A DNA stretch of 64,000 bases from Alistipes sp. (GCA_017558115.1 JAFYWG010000061.1:1-64000); one strand, 5' to 3'; shown: positions 44,730-54,570, counted from the first letter of the stretch. The notes: generated by a model not told the origin, from the sequence alone. A program made the numbers and translations.

Positions 44730-46196
44730 ATGAAAGAGAGACAGATTGTAGCCATTGACGTGGGCTCATCTAACGTAGTTATCGCCGTAGGTGCGATTGA
44801 GGATGACGGCCGCGTAAATATTCAGGGCATAGTATCGGAGCCTATCGAGGGCATCGATGCAGGCCGTGTGGAGAATAGCGAGACTGCAGGTCGTGCAGTA
44901 AAGGCGGCTAAGGAGCGTATAGAGCAGGAGCTAAACATCAAGATTACGGAGGCATACGCAGGTCTCTCGGGTGACTTTGTGCGCTGTGTGCAGGTCACAG
45001 ACTATGTCTATGTGCAGGATGATGGCAGCAACCAGGTTACCGAGCGTGACCTCGACGACCTCGACCGCCGTATGCGTAGCGTTAAGCTCCCCGACGACCG
45101 TGAGGAGATCCTATCGATGGAGGCTATTCGCTACACCATCGACGATAAAGTTGTAGATATACCCGTAGGTGCTTATGGCCATATGCTTAAGGCAACCTAC
45201 AACTTTATACTTGGTGACCGTGCTATGCGCGACCGCCTCAACCAGTGTCTCATGAGACAGGGCATCAAGGTCAAGGAGTTTGTGCCCAACGCCCTTATCT
45301 CGCACCTCTCTGTAGCTACGGATGAGGATATCGAGGAGGGTGCAGTGATTGTAGACCTCGGTGGCGGCGTTACGGATGTGTCGGTGCTCTTGCGTGGCAA
45401 GGTGCGCCACATAGCATCTATTCCTATCGGTGCTGATGCCATCAACAACGACATCCGTGCATATGGCATCCCCGCAAACTATGTCGAAAACCTCAAGCGT
45501 CGCTATGGCTCGGCCCTCACCGACTTGGCTACCGACGATAAGATTGTCTTCCCTGTGCGCCGTGGTGTGCCTAAGAGTATCCTTCGTCGCAACCTCGCAA
45601 CTATTATCGAGGCGCGCCTCAAGGAGATTGCCGAGTGGGTACGTCGCGAGATTAAGGAGGCGGGTTGTGGCACACGCTTCTCGCCCATCCTTCTAATCAC
45701 GGGTGGTGGCGCCGAGATGCAGAACATCGAGACACTCTTTGCACGTGAGCTCGGCATTGACGAGGTGCGTGCTGTATATCCCGAGTATGGCTTTACTGAG
45801 AATTTGACCGATGTTATCACCACTACGGCATACGCTACCGTGGCGTCGCTCTTGCGCTTTGGTGCAGAGCGTGGCACATGTTCTGTTGCTGTAGGTACGC
45901 GCGTTATGGCCCCTGTAGTTGAGGAGAAACCCGAGCGTCCCGCAGTTCGTGTTGTAGCGCCCAAGGCTGAGCCCGCCAAGGTTGTGGAGCCCGAGCCTGA
46001 GTCCACACCCGAGCCAGAGTCGAAACCCGCCACAGCACCTAAGCCTAAACCAGAACCAATAGATTATCAGGACCCATTTGATCCAGGTACTGGTGAGAAG
46101 CCCAAGAAGCTCAGTTTTATGGAGCGTGTTCAGCAGAAGATGAACAAGCTGGGTAGTGCGTTCGTAGGCAAGGAGGATGATAAAGAGGATTGGTAA
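44730..46196 (+). CDS. ftsA: Cell division protein FtsA
   Basis: An actin-like ATPase that tethers FtsZ to the membrane. The phosphate-1 motif is VAIDVGSSNVVIAVG (about 7-21), the SHS2 (1C) domain covers about 84-165, phosphate-2 is VIVDLGGGVTDVSVL (about 208-222) and the adenosine motif is ILLITGGGAEMQNIE. At 488 residues it is longer than the usual 420, because residues 395-460 form a Pro/Glu/Lys-rich linker before a basic amphipathic end (FMERVQQKMNKLGSAF, about 463-478) that would be the membrane-binding helix. It lies 36 bases after ftsQ. Confidence 0.96.
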   Translation: MKERQIVAIDVGSSNVVIAVGAIEDDGRVNIQGIVSEPIEGIDAGRVENSETAGRAVKAAKERIEQELNIKITEAYAGLSGDFVRCVQVTDYVYVQDDGSNQVTERDLDDLDRRMRSVKLPDDREEILSMEAIRYTIDDKVVDIPVGAYGHMLKATYNFILGDRAMRDRLNQCLMRQGIKVKEFVPNALISHLSVATDEDIEEGAVIVDLGGGVTDVSVLLRGKVRHIASIPIGADAINNDIRAYGIPANYVENLKRRYGSALTDLATDDKIVFPVRRGVPKSILRRNLATIIEARLKEIAEWVRREIKEAGCGTRFSPILLITGGGAEMQNIETLFARELGIDEVRAVYPEYGFTENLTDVITTTAYATVASLLRFGAERGTCSVAVGTRVMAPVVEEKPERPAVRVVAPKAEPAKVVEPEPESTPEPESKPATAPKPKPEPIDYQDPFDPGTGEKPKKLSFMERVQQKMNKLGSAFVGKEDDKEDW

Positions 46197-46214
46197 AAAA
46201 GGAGAAACAAAGAT

Positions 46215-47576
46215 ATGGAGAATATGAATGGAAATATGACCGACGACTTGGTTAAGGCTATCGCCGGCGACAATATATCGAACTTCGAGCTCGACTCTGA
46301 GTCTAACATCATGGTTATTGGTGTTGGTGGTGCGGGTGGCAATGCCGTAAACCACATGTACAAGATGGGTATTACGGGTGTAAACTTCGTGGTATGTAAC
46401 ACCGATGCCAAGGCTTTGAGCAACTGCGATGTCAAGAACAAGGTGCAGATGGGTCCCGGTCTTGGTGCGGGTAACGACCCTAAGCGTGGTAAGGAGCTCG
46501 CAACAGAGAGTGAGGAGCAGCTTCGTAGCTTGCTCGAGACCTCGGGTGTGAAGATGCTCTTCATCGCAGCAGGTATGGGTGGTGGTACCGGTACTGGTGC
46601 TTCGCCCGTCATCGCAAAGCTCGCACACGAACTGAACATCCTCACCGTGGCTGTAGTTACAATGCCCTTCCGCATGGAGGGTCCTAGTCGCTACAATAGC
46701 GCTGTGGAGGGTGTCAGCGAGCTTAAGCAATGGGTGGACTCAACACTCGTTATCGACAACGAGCGCTTGCGTATGCTCTATGGTAAGTTGCCACTTAAGG
46801 AGGCCTTCGGCAAGGCCGATGATGTGTTGAGCATGGCGACTAAGGGTATTGCGGAGATTATCACCGTTGAGGTGGCCTTGGTACGTGTCGACTTTGCTGA
46901 TGTCGAGAAGGTCATGCGCAAAAGCGGCCGCACACATATGTCTATGGTTAAGGCTACGGGTGAGAACCGCGCCTTGGAGGTTGCCGAGGGTGCTCTTAAC
47001 TCTTCGCTCCTCGACGACAACAACATCAATGGCGCTAAGGAGATCTTGATTAACTTCGCCGTGCGCGACATTGATAACATTACTCAGGACGACATCACCA
47101 TCGCTTTGGAGTGCATCCAGAAGCATGCAAGCTACAAGGATGAGGATGGTAACATCCACGCTGCCGATATCATCTGGGGTGCTTGCCAGAAGCCCTCGTT
47201 GGGTGAGGACGAACTCGAGATGGTCATCGTTGCTACGCGCTTTGCTGATGGCGAGGATATCAACATCGAGACTACATATGTTGAGCCTGTAACACCTTTC
47301 GACACCCAGCAGGGTGGCGTTGTGGAGCCGCAGCCGGTTGTCAATGAGCCACAGAAGCCTATCACCCCCGAGCCTCGCCGCGAGGTTATCATCACACCTC
47401 AGCAGGATAGATATCGTCAGGTGGGCCTCCAGAAGCGTGAGCCAGCATATGTGCGTCTCCGCTCGCAGTTTGAGGTGGAGAGCGACTCACAGCAGAGAGT
47501 AAACTACCAGCAGCAGAGCGTAGCGCGCGAGGAGCGCCCCGCATCTGAGGGTGGCTTTGGTGAGCTTCAGTTCTAA
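46215..47576 (+). CDS. ftsZ: Cell division protein FtsZ
   Basis: A tubulin-like GTPase forming the Z ring. The 453 residues hold NIMVIGVGGAGGNAVNHMY (about 30-48), the tubulin signature GMGGGTGTGASP (about 121-132) and the T7 loop NFAVRDIDNITQDD. The globular core ends near residue 350 and is followed by a Gln/Pro/Arg-rich linker and a C-terminal tail (EGGFGELQF). An N-terminal extension of about 28 residues precedes the core. It lies 18 bases after ftsA. Confidence 0.98.
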   Translation: MENMNGNMTDDLVKAIAGDNISNFELDSESNIMVIGVGGAGGNAVNHMYKMGITGVNFVVCNTDAKALSNCDVKNKVQMGPGLGAGNDPKRGKELATESEEQLRSLLETSGVKMLFIAAGMGGGTGTGASPVIAKLAHELNILTVAVVTMPFRMEGPSRYNSAVEGVSELKQWVDSTLVIDNERLRMLYGKLPLKEAFGKADDVLSMATKGIAEIITVEVALVRVDFADVEKVMRKSGRTHMSMVKATGENRALEVAEGALNSSLLDDNNINGAKEILINFAVRDIDNITQDDITIALECIQKHASYKDEDGNIHAADIIWGACQKPSLGEDELEMVIVATRFADGEDINIETTYVEPVTPFDTQQGGVVEPQPVVNEPQKPITPEPRREVIITPQQDRYRQVGLQKREPAYVRLRSQFEVESDSQQRVNYQQQSVAREERPASEGGFGELQF

Positions 47577-47593
47577 GTAATACGAAAGTCGTA

Positions 47594-48985
47594 ATGTTTA
47601 ACATTCTGACAACTGCCGACACACTCTCCATCGAGGCGGACTCGCTTGTGGTTACCACGGCGCCATCGGGCGTTGAGGCCGCGGCGACGAGCGCTACGGA
47701 GGTGGCGGCCATAGCACTAAATAGCAATATAGACCTTGGCAATGTGGTGTTGTACGCCATCATTGCCTTGGTGCTTATTCTCTTTTCGGCAATGGCATCA
47801 GGTTCGGAGGTGGCATTCTTCTCGCTTACGCATAGCGATATCGATGAGTTGGAGTCGAAGAATACGGTGACCTCACGTCGCGTGCTCGACCTGCTCTCGA
47901 ATCCCGACCGACTGTTGGCAACAATACTTGTGACCAATAACATGGTCAACATCTGTCTCGTTATCATGGCCACGCTGCTTGTGAACGAGATATTTACCTT
48001 CGACGGCATCTGGCAGTTTATATTCAACACCATAGTCATCACCTTTGTGCTTCTGCTCTTTGGCGAGATATTGCCCAAGGTGGTGTCGCAGGCAAACCCC
48101 GTGAGGGTGTCGCAGATGCTCTCTGGACCGCTTAAGCTCTTGCGCTGGGCGGTGTACCCCTTGGCATTTATCCTTATCCGCACCTCGAGCCGTGTGAGTC
48201 GCCTCGCTACGAAGAATGCCGAAATATCGATTGAGGAGCTTGCCGATGCTGTAGACCTAACGGAGACGGGCTCCGTTGAGCAGCAGAAGATGCTCTCGGG
48301 TATTGTAAACTTCGGACAGACAGAGGTGGTGGAGATTATGCACTCGAGAGTAGACATCACGGGCTTGGAGTACGACTCGGACTATGACGAGGTGCGTAAG
48401 GTGATTGTGGAGCAGGGCTACTCGCGCATCCCCGTCTATGGTGACGACCTCGACGATGTGCGTGGCATACTCTACGTCAAGGACCTACTCCCCTACATCG
48501 CAGAGGCTACAACCTTCGAGTGGCAGAAGCTCCTGCGTAAGCCCTACTTTGTGCCTGAGCACATGATGATTGACGACCTCTTGAAGGAGTTCCAGAAGAA
48601 TAAGATTCATATCGCCATCGTGGTAGATGAGTATGGCGCAACGCAGGGTCTTATTTCGTTGGAGGATATCCTCGAGGAGGTTGTGGGTGAGATTACGGAC
48701 GAAAGCGATGAGGATGAGGATAAGCTCTATGAGAAGATTGGCGAGAGGAGCTACATCTTCGATGCCAAGATTCATATCGGCGAGTTCTTGCGCGTAATAG
48801 GCTTCGACGAGGATAGCTTCCAGGATGTTGAGGGTCATGCCGAGACGTTGGCGGGTCTAATGATGGAACTTAAGCGCGACCTACCGCGTCGTGGCGATGA
48901 GCTTGAGGCACATGGCGTGAAGTTCTTCATCGCAACGATGGATGGCCGCCGCGTGGATAAGATTAAGGTGGATATAAATGGTTAA
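47594..48985 (+). CDS. gldE: GldE-type CNNM/CorC membrane protein with CBS pair
   Basis: 463 residues: a CNNM transmembrane domain with about three to four helices (about 50-200; ALVLILFSAMASGSEVAFFS), a CBS-domain pair (about 220-355; GYSRIPVYGDDLDDVRGILY and VVDEYGATQGLISLEDILEE) and a C-terminal CorC/HlyC domain. Bacteroidetes homologues are named GldE after gliding, yet occur in non-motile species, so a role in ion transport or envelope physiology is more likely. The gene overlaps the PPTase gene by eight bases. Confidence 0.85.
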   Translation: MFNILTTADTLSIEADSLVVTTAPSGVEAAATSATEVAAIALNSNIDLGNVVLYAIIALVLILFSAMASGSEVAFFSLTHSDIDELESKNTVTSRRVLDLLSNPDRLLATILVTNNMVNICLVIMATLLVNEIFTFDGIWQFIFNTIVITFVLLLFGEILPKVVSQANPVRVSQMLSGPLKLLRWAVYPLAFILIRTSSRVSRLATKNAEISIEELADAVDLTETGSVEQQKMLSGIVNFGQTEVVEIMHSRVDITGLEYDSDYDEVRKVIVEQGYSRIPVYGDDLDDVRGILYVKDLLPYIAEATTFEWQKLLRKPYFVPEHMMIDDLLKEFQKNKIHIAIVVDEYGATQGLISLEDILEEVVGEITDESDEDEDKLYEKIGERSYIFDAKIHIGEFLRVIGFDEDSFQDVEGHAETLAGLMMELKRDLPRRGDELEAHGVKFFIATMDGRRVDKIKVDING

Positions 48986-49553
48986 ACTTATAGTAGAGGC
49001 TATACCTCCCATATATCTCTGTTGCGATGCGCTCATCATGGCGAGCGACGTGGCCTCGGCCTCGCGCTTTCAGAACGACAGACGCCGCCGCGAGCACCTC
49101 GCATGGCGACGTGTGGTGCGCAGTGAGTTGGGTCGCAACGTATTGATAGAGTACAACGAGGTGGGAGCACCTGTGGTCGACACACCAAATACGCATATCA
49201 GTGTGGCTCATGGTGGTGAGAGGGTTGCTGTGGCCTTTGCGGATGAGCCTGTGGGTGTAGATGTAGAGTCTTTGGATCGTAACTACGACCGGGTGAAGTC
49301 GCGCTATATGAGCCCCGCGGAGGAGGCGCTTTCCGAGATGGAGGAGTGGCCCGCAGTGGTGTGGACAGCCAAGGAGGCGGTATATAAGCTCTATGGCCAG
49401 CGCGAGGTGGATCTAACCGAAGATATACGCATCACGGCCTTCGATGCCGAGCGTATGCAGCTCAATGCTTCGGTGCGCGAGAGGGCAGACATCGTAGTCG
49501 AGGCTCAGATAATAGAAAATAGTGTGGTCGTATCAGTAGCCACATATAAATAG
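48978..49553 (+). CDS. 4'-phosphopantetheinyl transferase superfamily protein
   Basis: A 191-residue Sfp/AcpS-like enzyme that would transfer phosphopantetheine from CoA to a carrier-protein serine. The key motifs are VGVDVESLDRN (about 91-101; Asp and Glu bind Mg) and WTAKEAVYKLYG (about 129-140; the catalytic WxxKEA). It starts inside the end of gldE (8-base overlap), showing translational coupling. The carrier protein is not in the window; a fatty-acid or aryl-polyene carrier is possible but not shown. Confidence 0.88.
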   Translation: MVKLIVEAIPPIYLCCDALIMASDVASASRFQNDRRRREHLAWRRVVRSELGRNVLIEYNEVGAPVVDTPNTHISVAHGGERVAVAFADEPVGVDVESLDRNYDRVKSRYMSPAEEALSEMEEWPAVVWTAKEAVYKLYGQREVDLTEDIRITAFDAERMQLNASVRERADIVVEAQIIENSVVVSVATYK

Positions 49554-49559
49554 AGAAAA

Positions 49560-51014
49560 ATGTCATCAGTACAGAACAATACCGTTTCACTCGGTACCGA
49601 CTCGCTCGGTAAGCTCTTGGCGCGATATGCCATTCCGGCAATCATCGCCATGGCATCGTCGTCGCTCTACCACATCATCGATAGTATCTTTATCGGTCAT
49701 GGCGTGGGTGGCTACGCAATCTCGGGTATGGCCATCACGCTGCCCATCATGAACATCGCTGCTGCCTTTGGTGCGATGGTGGGTGTGGGTGCTGCAGCCC
49801 GCATATCTATACGTTTGGGTGAGGGAAATAAGCGCGCCGCAGAGCAGATTCTCGGAAATGCCGTATTGCTAAATATGGTGCTTGGTATATCTATCATGCT
49901 CATATTCCTCATCTTCCTCGACCCCATCCTCGTCTTCTTCTCAGGCGGTCAGGCGGGCGAAGAGACACTACACTATGCGCGCGAGTTTATGCGTGTGATT
50001 ATGTTTGGTAACATCGTCACACACCTATACCTCGGCCTCAATGAGCAGCTTCGTGCCTCGGGATACCCCCGCAAGGCGATGTTCATCATGATACTCTCGA
50101 TGGTGATATGTACCATTTTGAACCCCTTGTTTATCTTCGGCTTCGGCTGGGGTGTGCGAGGCTCGGCTATCGCTACGGTCATCTCGCAGGTCATCTGTCT
50201 GCTTATCCAGATACACCACTACACCTCGAAGAAGAGCTTCTTGCGCTTCAGGCGCGAGAGCTTCCGCTTCAAGCGTAGCATCGTCATCAACATCATCTCT
50301 ATCGGCATGGCACCCTTCATCCTTAACGTGTGTGCCTCGCTCGTTGCGCGCTTCATGAACACGGCGCTCTTGGAGTATGGTGGTATGGGTGTCGACGATG
50401 TGATACAAGCGTCAGCCCCTATTGAGGGTGGCGTGGGTGATATCTATGTGGGAGCCTACGGCGTTATGAACCGTGTGATTCTGCTCTTTATCATGGTTGC
50501 CAACGGCTTTAACCAGGGTATGCAGCCTATCGTGGGCTACAACTATGGCGCAAAGCAGTATGGCCGTGTACTAAAGACGTTGAAGTATACTATAATCTGC
50601 GCTACGTGCGTCACTACCTTCGCCTTTGCCATCGGTATGCTCTTCCCAGAGTATGTTGCGGCACTCTTTGTTGAGGGTGGCAATAGCGCTGCCGACCAGG
50701 CTATGATTAGGGTTGTGGAGCAGGGTTTGAGCATCGCGATGATTATGTTCCCCTTGGTGGGCTTCCAGATTGTTGCGGGTGGCTTCTTCCAGTATATCGG
50801 TCGTGCCCCCATGGCAATGCTTCTTTCAGCGTCGCGACAGTTGTTGTTCCTGTTGCCGCTGTTGCTCACGCTTACTCCCCAGTTTGGTGCTGTGGGTGCG
50901 TGGATGTCGATGCCTATTGCCGACTCGGCATCGGTGCTTGTAGCCGCCACGCTCCTCTTTATCCAGGTGCGCAAACTAAAGCGCATGGAGCGCGAACAAC
51001 TCTTCCACAGATAA
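49560..51014 (+). CDS. MATE family efflux transporter
   Basis: 484 residues with 12 hydrophobic helices in two six-helix bundles, the MATE fold. The N-terminus LLARYAIPAIIAMASSSLYH and the helix-7 region QGMQPIVGYNYGAKQYGRVL are typical. It would exchange Na+ or H+ for cationic drugs or metabolites in the inner membrane; the substrate is unknown. It is the last plus-strand gene before a bidirectional terminator. Confidence 0.93.
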   Translation: MSSVQNNTVSLGTDSLGKLLARYAIPAIIAMASSSLYHIIDSIFIGHGVGGYAISGMAITLPIMNIAAAFGAMVGVGAAARISIRLGEGNKRAAEQILGNAVLLNMVLGISIMLIFLIFLDPILVFFSGGQAGEETLHYAREFMRVIMFGNIVTHLYLGLNEQLRASGYPRKAMFIMILSMVICTILNPLFIFGFGWGVRGSAIATVISQVICLLIQIHHYTSKKSFLRFRRESFRFKRSIVINIISIGMAPFILNVCASLVARFMNTALLEYGGMGVDDVIQASAPIEGGVGDIYVGAYGVMNRVILLFIMVANGFNQGMQPIVGYNYGAKQYGRVLKTLKYTIICATCVTTFAFAIGMLFPEYVAALFVEGGNSAADQAMIRVVEQGLSIAMIMFPLVGFQIVAGGFFQYIGRAPMAMLLSASRQLLFLLPLLLTLTPQFGAVGAWMSMPIADSASVLVAATLLFIQVRKLKRMEREQLFHR

Positions 51015-51038
51015 TGGTTATACCTTATATATTATAGT

Positions 51039-51069
51039 AGAGTCCCACCAAATTGGCGGGACTCTTTTT
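51039..51069. terminator. Bidirectional terminator between the MATE gene and recJ
   Basis: AGAGTCCC (51039-51046) pairs with GGGACTCT (51058-51065), followed by a T-run, with CCAAATTGG inside the loop. It serves two convergent units. Confidence 0.85.
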
Positions 51070-51078
51070 GTTGCAACT

Positions 51079-52839
51079 CTATCGCTCGGGCTTGATATCC
51101 TTAACGCGAAGCTGCTTGCTTACTGTGCCACGATAGTGGTTCTCGACAATCTGGTAGCACACCGAGATGGGCTTACCACCGCGTACCCACTCGTAGTGTG
51201 TGGGCTGCTGGAAGGCGATAGCGGGGATTGTCGTATGTGGCTTCTGACGCTGCATCAAGTCCATGCGCAAGTGGTCGCACTCAACGCCCACAAGCTTCGC
51301 ATCACCGCGGTTGCTTGCACCTGTAGTCATAAAGACTGGAGCGCCATTTCCAGGACCAAAGGGCTGGAAATTGTTCAGATGACGCTGGAACTGATCCGTA
51401 ATGTCCGAGAACAACAACTCGCTATCGATGTCCACCTGGGGAACAAGGATGTTGGGGTCGATATTCTCTTCCACATAGTCGTTGAAGCGCTTGGTGAAGG
51501 CCTCAACATTCTCCTCCTTCATCGTGAGACCCGCAGCGTACATATGTCCACCGAAGTTCTCCAACAAGTCGGAGCACGACTCAACAGCTTGGTATAGGTC
51601 GAAGCCCGCAACCGAGCGTGCAGAGCCTGTAACGAAGCCGTTAGACTTTGTGAGCACAACCGTAGGACGATAGTAGGTCTCGATAAGGCGCGATGCCACG
51701 ATGCCTACGATGCCCTTCATCCACTTAGGATTGTAGATGACAGTGCTCTTGAGAGCCTTAAGCTCGGGATGAGACTCCACATAGTCGTGCGCCTCCTGCG
51801 TAACGTTGCGGTCGATAGACTTACGATCCTGATTGAACGAGTCGATAACCTCGCCAAACTTCGCAGCCTCCTGCTCGTTACCCTCGATAAGAAGGCTCAC
51901 AGCAGCATGACCACCCGAAGGTGCAGCATTCTCATCATCCTCATCCATACGCATGCGTCCCGCAGCATTGATGCGTGGACCAATCTTGAAGACGATGTCG
52001 TCGATGGTGATGTTGTGACCCTCGAGACCACAAATCTTGATTATCGAGAGCAATCCCTTCGACGGCGTAGAGTTGAGCTTACGCAATCCGTAGTATGCCA
52101 AAATGCGGTTTTCATCCACAAGAGGCACGATGTCTGAGGCGATACTTACGACCAACAAATCCAACAAGGGCTCGATCTGCGAGAATGGAATGTTGTTGCG
52201 TCGTGCATAGGCCTCGACGAGTTTAAAACCAACGCCACAACCCGACAACTCATCGAAAGGATAGTTGCAGTCTGTGCGTTTGGGATCCAATACAGCCACT
52301 GCCTGGGGAATCTCCTCGGCAGGTAGGTGGTGGTCGCAGATGATGAAATCTACGCCACGCTCTTTGGCATAGGCCACCTTTTCAACGGCTTTGATACCGC
52401 AATCCAAAGCTATGACAAGCGTTACACCCTTGCGCAGTGCATGCTCGATGCTTCGGATTGATATGCCGTAACCATCGACATATCGGTCAGGAATGTAGAA
52501 CAACAAATTTTTGTGTCCTATCTGGCTTAAGAACTTGTAGACCAGCGCCACGGCAGTGGTTCCGTCGACATCGTAGTCTCCGTAAATCATTACCTTTTCG
52601 CCAGCCTTCACTGCCCTCTCGATGCGCTCCACGGCCTTGTCCATGTCCTTCATTAGGAATGGATCGTGCAAGTCGCGTAGCGATGGCGAGAAGAACTTCT
52701 TGGCCTTCTCCATGGTGTCTATGCCCCTCTGAACCAGTAGGTTGGTCAACACAGGCGACATGCCGAGCTCGGCTGATAAAGCCTCCACCGTAGCGCGATC
52801 GCCTTGTGGCTTGACAACCCATCTTTTCTCTATGGGCAT
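51079..52839 (-). CDS. recJ: Single-stranded-DNA-specific exonuclease RecJ
   Basis: A 5'-3' ssDNA exonuclease in recombination and mismatch repair. The 586 residues hold DHH-family motifs GDYDVDGTTAVALVY (about 83-97), ALDCGIKAVEK (about 143-153) and ICDHHLPAEE (about 163-172). The DHHA1 part has GGHMYAAGLTM (about 445-455), and an OB-fold end follows. It lies five bases after lipB on the same strand, forming lipA-lipB-recJ. Confidence 0.96.
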   Translation of the reverse strand: MPIEKRWVVKPQGDRATVEALSAELGMSPVLTNLLVQRGIDTMEKAKKFFSPSLRDLHDPFLMKDMDKAVERIERAVKAGEKVMIYGDYDVDGTTAVALVYKFLSQIGHKNLLFYIPDRYVDGYGISIRSIEHALRKGVTLVIALDCGIKAVEKVAYAKERGVDFIICDHHLPAEEIPQAVAVLDPKRTDCNYPFDELSGCGVGFKLVEAYARRNNIPFSQIEPLLDLLVVSIASDIVPLVDENRILAYYGLRKLNSTPSKGLLSIIKICGLEGHNITIDDIVFKIGPRINAAGRMRMDEDDENAAPSGGHAAVSLLIEGNEQEAAKFGEVIDSFNQDRKSIDRNVTQEAHDYVESHPELKALKSTVIYNPKWMKGIVGIVASRLIETYYRPTVVLTKSNGFVTGSARSVAGFDLYQAVESCSDLLENFGGHMYAAGLTMKEENVEAFTKRFNDYVEENIDPNILVPQVDIDSELLFSDITDQFQRHLNNFQPFGPGNGAPVFMTTGASNRGDAKLVGVECDHLRMDLMQRQKPHTTIPAIAFQQPTHYEWVRGGKPISVCYQIVENHYRGTVSKQLRVKDIKPER

Positions 52840-52844
52840 AACTT

Positions 52845-53537
52845 CTATTTTTTATATTTAACATTTAAATTTTTCGTTAGGTGATTGATAAACTTGGGCT
52901 TAACCTCCTCCATCGTTACCTCGCGGCCAGTCAACGTCGTGAGTGAGCATACGCCACGATCGGTAAAGCCACATGGGTTGATCAGATGGAACCAGTTGAG
53001 GTCCGTTGCGACGTTCATAGCCAAGCCGTGCATAGTTACGCCATGAGATGCGCGCACGCCAATGGCGCAAAGCTTCTCCAAGCGGTTGCCGGGGCGGGTG
53101 ATCCACACACCCGATGCTCCCTCCGAGCGGTGAGCCTCGATGCCATACTCGGCTGCGAGGTCGATGATAGTCTGCTCGAGGGCTTCAATGTAACGTCTTA
53201 CGCCCAAACCTATTGCGTCGAGGTCGACAATTGGGTAGCATACAAGCTGTCCTGGGCCATGGAAGGTGATGTCGCCGCCGCGGTCAATGTGATAGAACTC
53301 CGCGCCGAGGCTCTCGAGGTACTCCTTCGAGCAGAGCATATTCTCGGCATGACCACTCTTTCCGAGGGTGTAGACGGCGGGGTGCTCAACGATAAGGATG
53401 GTGCCACGAGGCTCGTCCTCCTGGAACTCCTTGTTGAGCTTCTTAGTGCACAAAGCATCGAATAGCGAACGCTGCAAATCCCAGCACTCGCCATACGACA
53501 TGGTCTGTAAATCTCTGATTTCTACTTCGTGTTGCAT
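52845..53537 (-). CDS. lipB: Octanoyltransferase LipB
   Basis: Transfers octanoate from acyl carrier protein to lipoyl domains, the first step of lipoate synthesis. The 230 residues hold VEHPAVYTLGKSGHAEN, DRGGDITFHGPGQLVCYPIV (about 83-102), the catalytic Lys in EKLCAIGVRASHGVTMHGLA and the catalytic Cys in INPCGFTDRGVCSL. The start at 53537 overlaps the lipA stop by 16 bases; it is kept because VEIRDLQTMSYGECWDLQ belongs to the fold. Confidence 0.96.
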   Translation of the reverse strand: MQHEVEIRDLQTMSYGECWDLQRSLFDALCTKKLNKEFQEDEPRGTILIVEHPAVYTLGKSGHAENMLCSKEYLESLGAEFYHIDRGGDITFHGPGQLVCYPIVDLDAIGLGVRRYIEALEQTIIDLAAEYGIEAHRSEGASGVWITRPGNRLEKLCAIGVRASHGVTMHGLAMNVATDLNWFHLINPCGFTDRGVCSLTTLTGREVTMEEVKPKFINHLTKNLNVKYKK

Positions 53538-54415
53538 ACCTTCTTCACAGCATCTAATGCGGCATCAGCCAGGTATGACGAGCGCACAAGGGGTGCGCTG
53601 GCACAATAGCTGAAGCCCATGTCGAGAGCTGCAAGTCGGTACTCTTCGAACTTCTCGGGAGTGATATACGCCTTAACGGGGTAGTGCTCCTTTGTTGGTC
53701 GAAGATACTGTCCGAGGGTGACGATGCTCACGCCCACTTCGCGTAGGTCTCTGAGTGTTGTCAACACCTCCTCTTCGCTCTCGCCCAATCCGACCATAAT
53801 ACCGCTTTTTGCCACTGCTCCGCTATCGGCGATGTGCTTAAGTGTCGCCAACGATGTGCGATACTTAGCGCGCGAACGCACCTCGGGAGTTAGTCGCTCA
53901 ACGGTCTCGATATTGTGTCCCACGATGTCGGGACGCGATGCCAACACCACATCGAGTAACTCGGGGCGGGCATCCATATCGGAAATAAGGAGCTCTATAG
54001 TTGCGTTAGGATTATCACGACGAATAGCCTCGACGGTGCGCGCCCAGATGCGTGCTCCATGATCTTCGAGGTCGTCACGTGTTACAGATGTAACCACAAC
54101 ATGCTTTAGGCCCATGAGCTTTACGCTCTCGGCAACCTTGTCGGGTTCTGCCTCATCGGGTGGCAACGGTCGTCCCGTCTGCGTTGCGCAGAAACGACAG
54201 TTGCGTGTACATATGTCGCCCAAAATCATGAAGGTAGCGGTACGACGGCTCCAGCACTCCGCCTTATTGGGACACATTCCGCTGCTGCATATGGTATGCA
54301 GGCAACGTCCCTCGACGATTTGCTCCACCTCCGCACTATCCGCCGTACTTCTTAGGCTAATCTTTAGCCATTCGGGCTTACGCAGATGCTCGTATTTTTC
54401 ACGAACCTTCGGCAT
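53522..54415 (-). CDS. lipA: Lipoyl synthase LipA
   Basis: A radical-SAM enzyme inserting two sulfurs into octanoyl groups. The 297 residues hold the auxiliary cluster motif CSSGMCPNKAEC (about 40-51) and the radical-SAM motif CTRNCRFC (about 66-73). The start at 54415 (MPKVREKYEHLRKP) matches the family; the open frame runs on to 54535, but that extension is hydrophobic, AT-rich and unlike lipA. It is the first gene of lipA-lipB-recJ. Confidence 0.96.
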   Translation of the reverse strand: MPKVREKYEHLRKPEWLKISLRSTADSAEVEQIVEGRCLHTICSSGMCPNKAECWSRRTATFMILGDICTRNCRFCATQTGRPLPPDEAEPDKVAESVKLMGLKHVVVTSVTRDDLEDHGARIWARTVEAIRRDNPNATIELLISDMDARPELLDVVLASRPDIVGHNIETVERLTPEVRSRAKYRTSLATLKHIADSGAVAKSGIMVGLGESEEEVLTTLRDLREVGVSIVTLGQYLRPTKEHYPVKAYITPEKFEEYRLAALDMGFSYCASAPLVRSSYLADAALDAVKKVCNTK

Positions 54416-54570
54416 TTTAAGTTCACTTTTTTCCAATTGATGCAAAAGTATAGAAAAAAAACAAAAATTGCAAAATTTTTCAGTAAAATGTTGCGTAGCC
54501 CACAAAACATATTGTAAGAAAATGAAAAGCTGCATGTCTCAAACTTGCCTAAAAAGTGGGTAAGTAGATA

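Noticed and set aside
45693..46730. Long open frame opposite ftsA/ftsZ (about 345 codons)
   Set aside because: It is antisense to two clear, conserved genes, is rich in His/Leu/Thr as expected from a complementary frame, and has no start signals or domain.
47392..48360. Antisense open frame of about 320 codons across the ftsZ end and gldE
   Set aside because: Overlaps conserved genes on the other strand; Ser/Thr-rich shadow composition.
54416..54535. N-terminal extension of lipoyl synthase
   Set aside because: Hydrophobic AT-rich residues unlike LipA; the standard start MPKVREKY lies at 54415.
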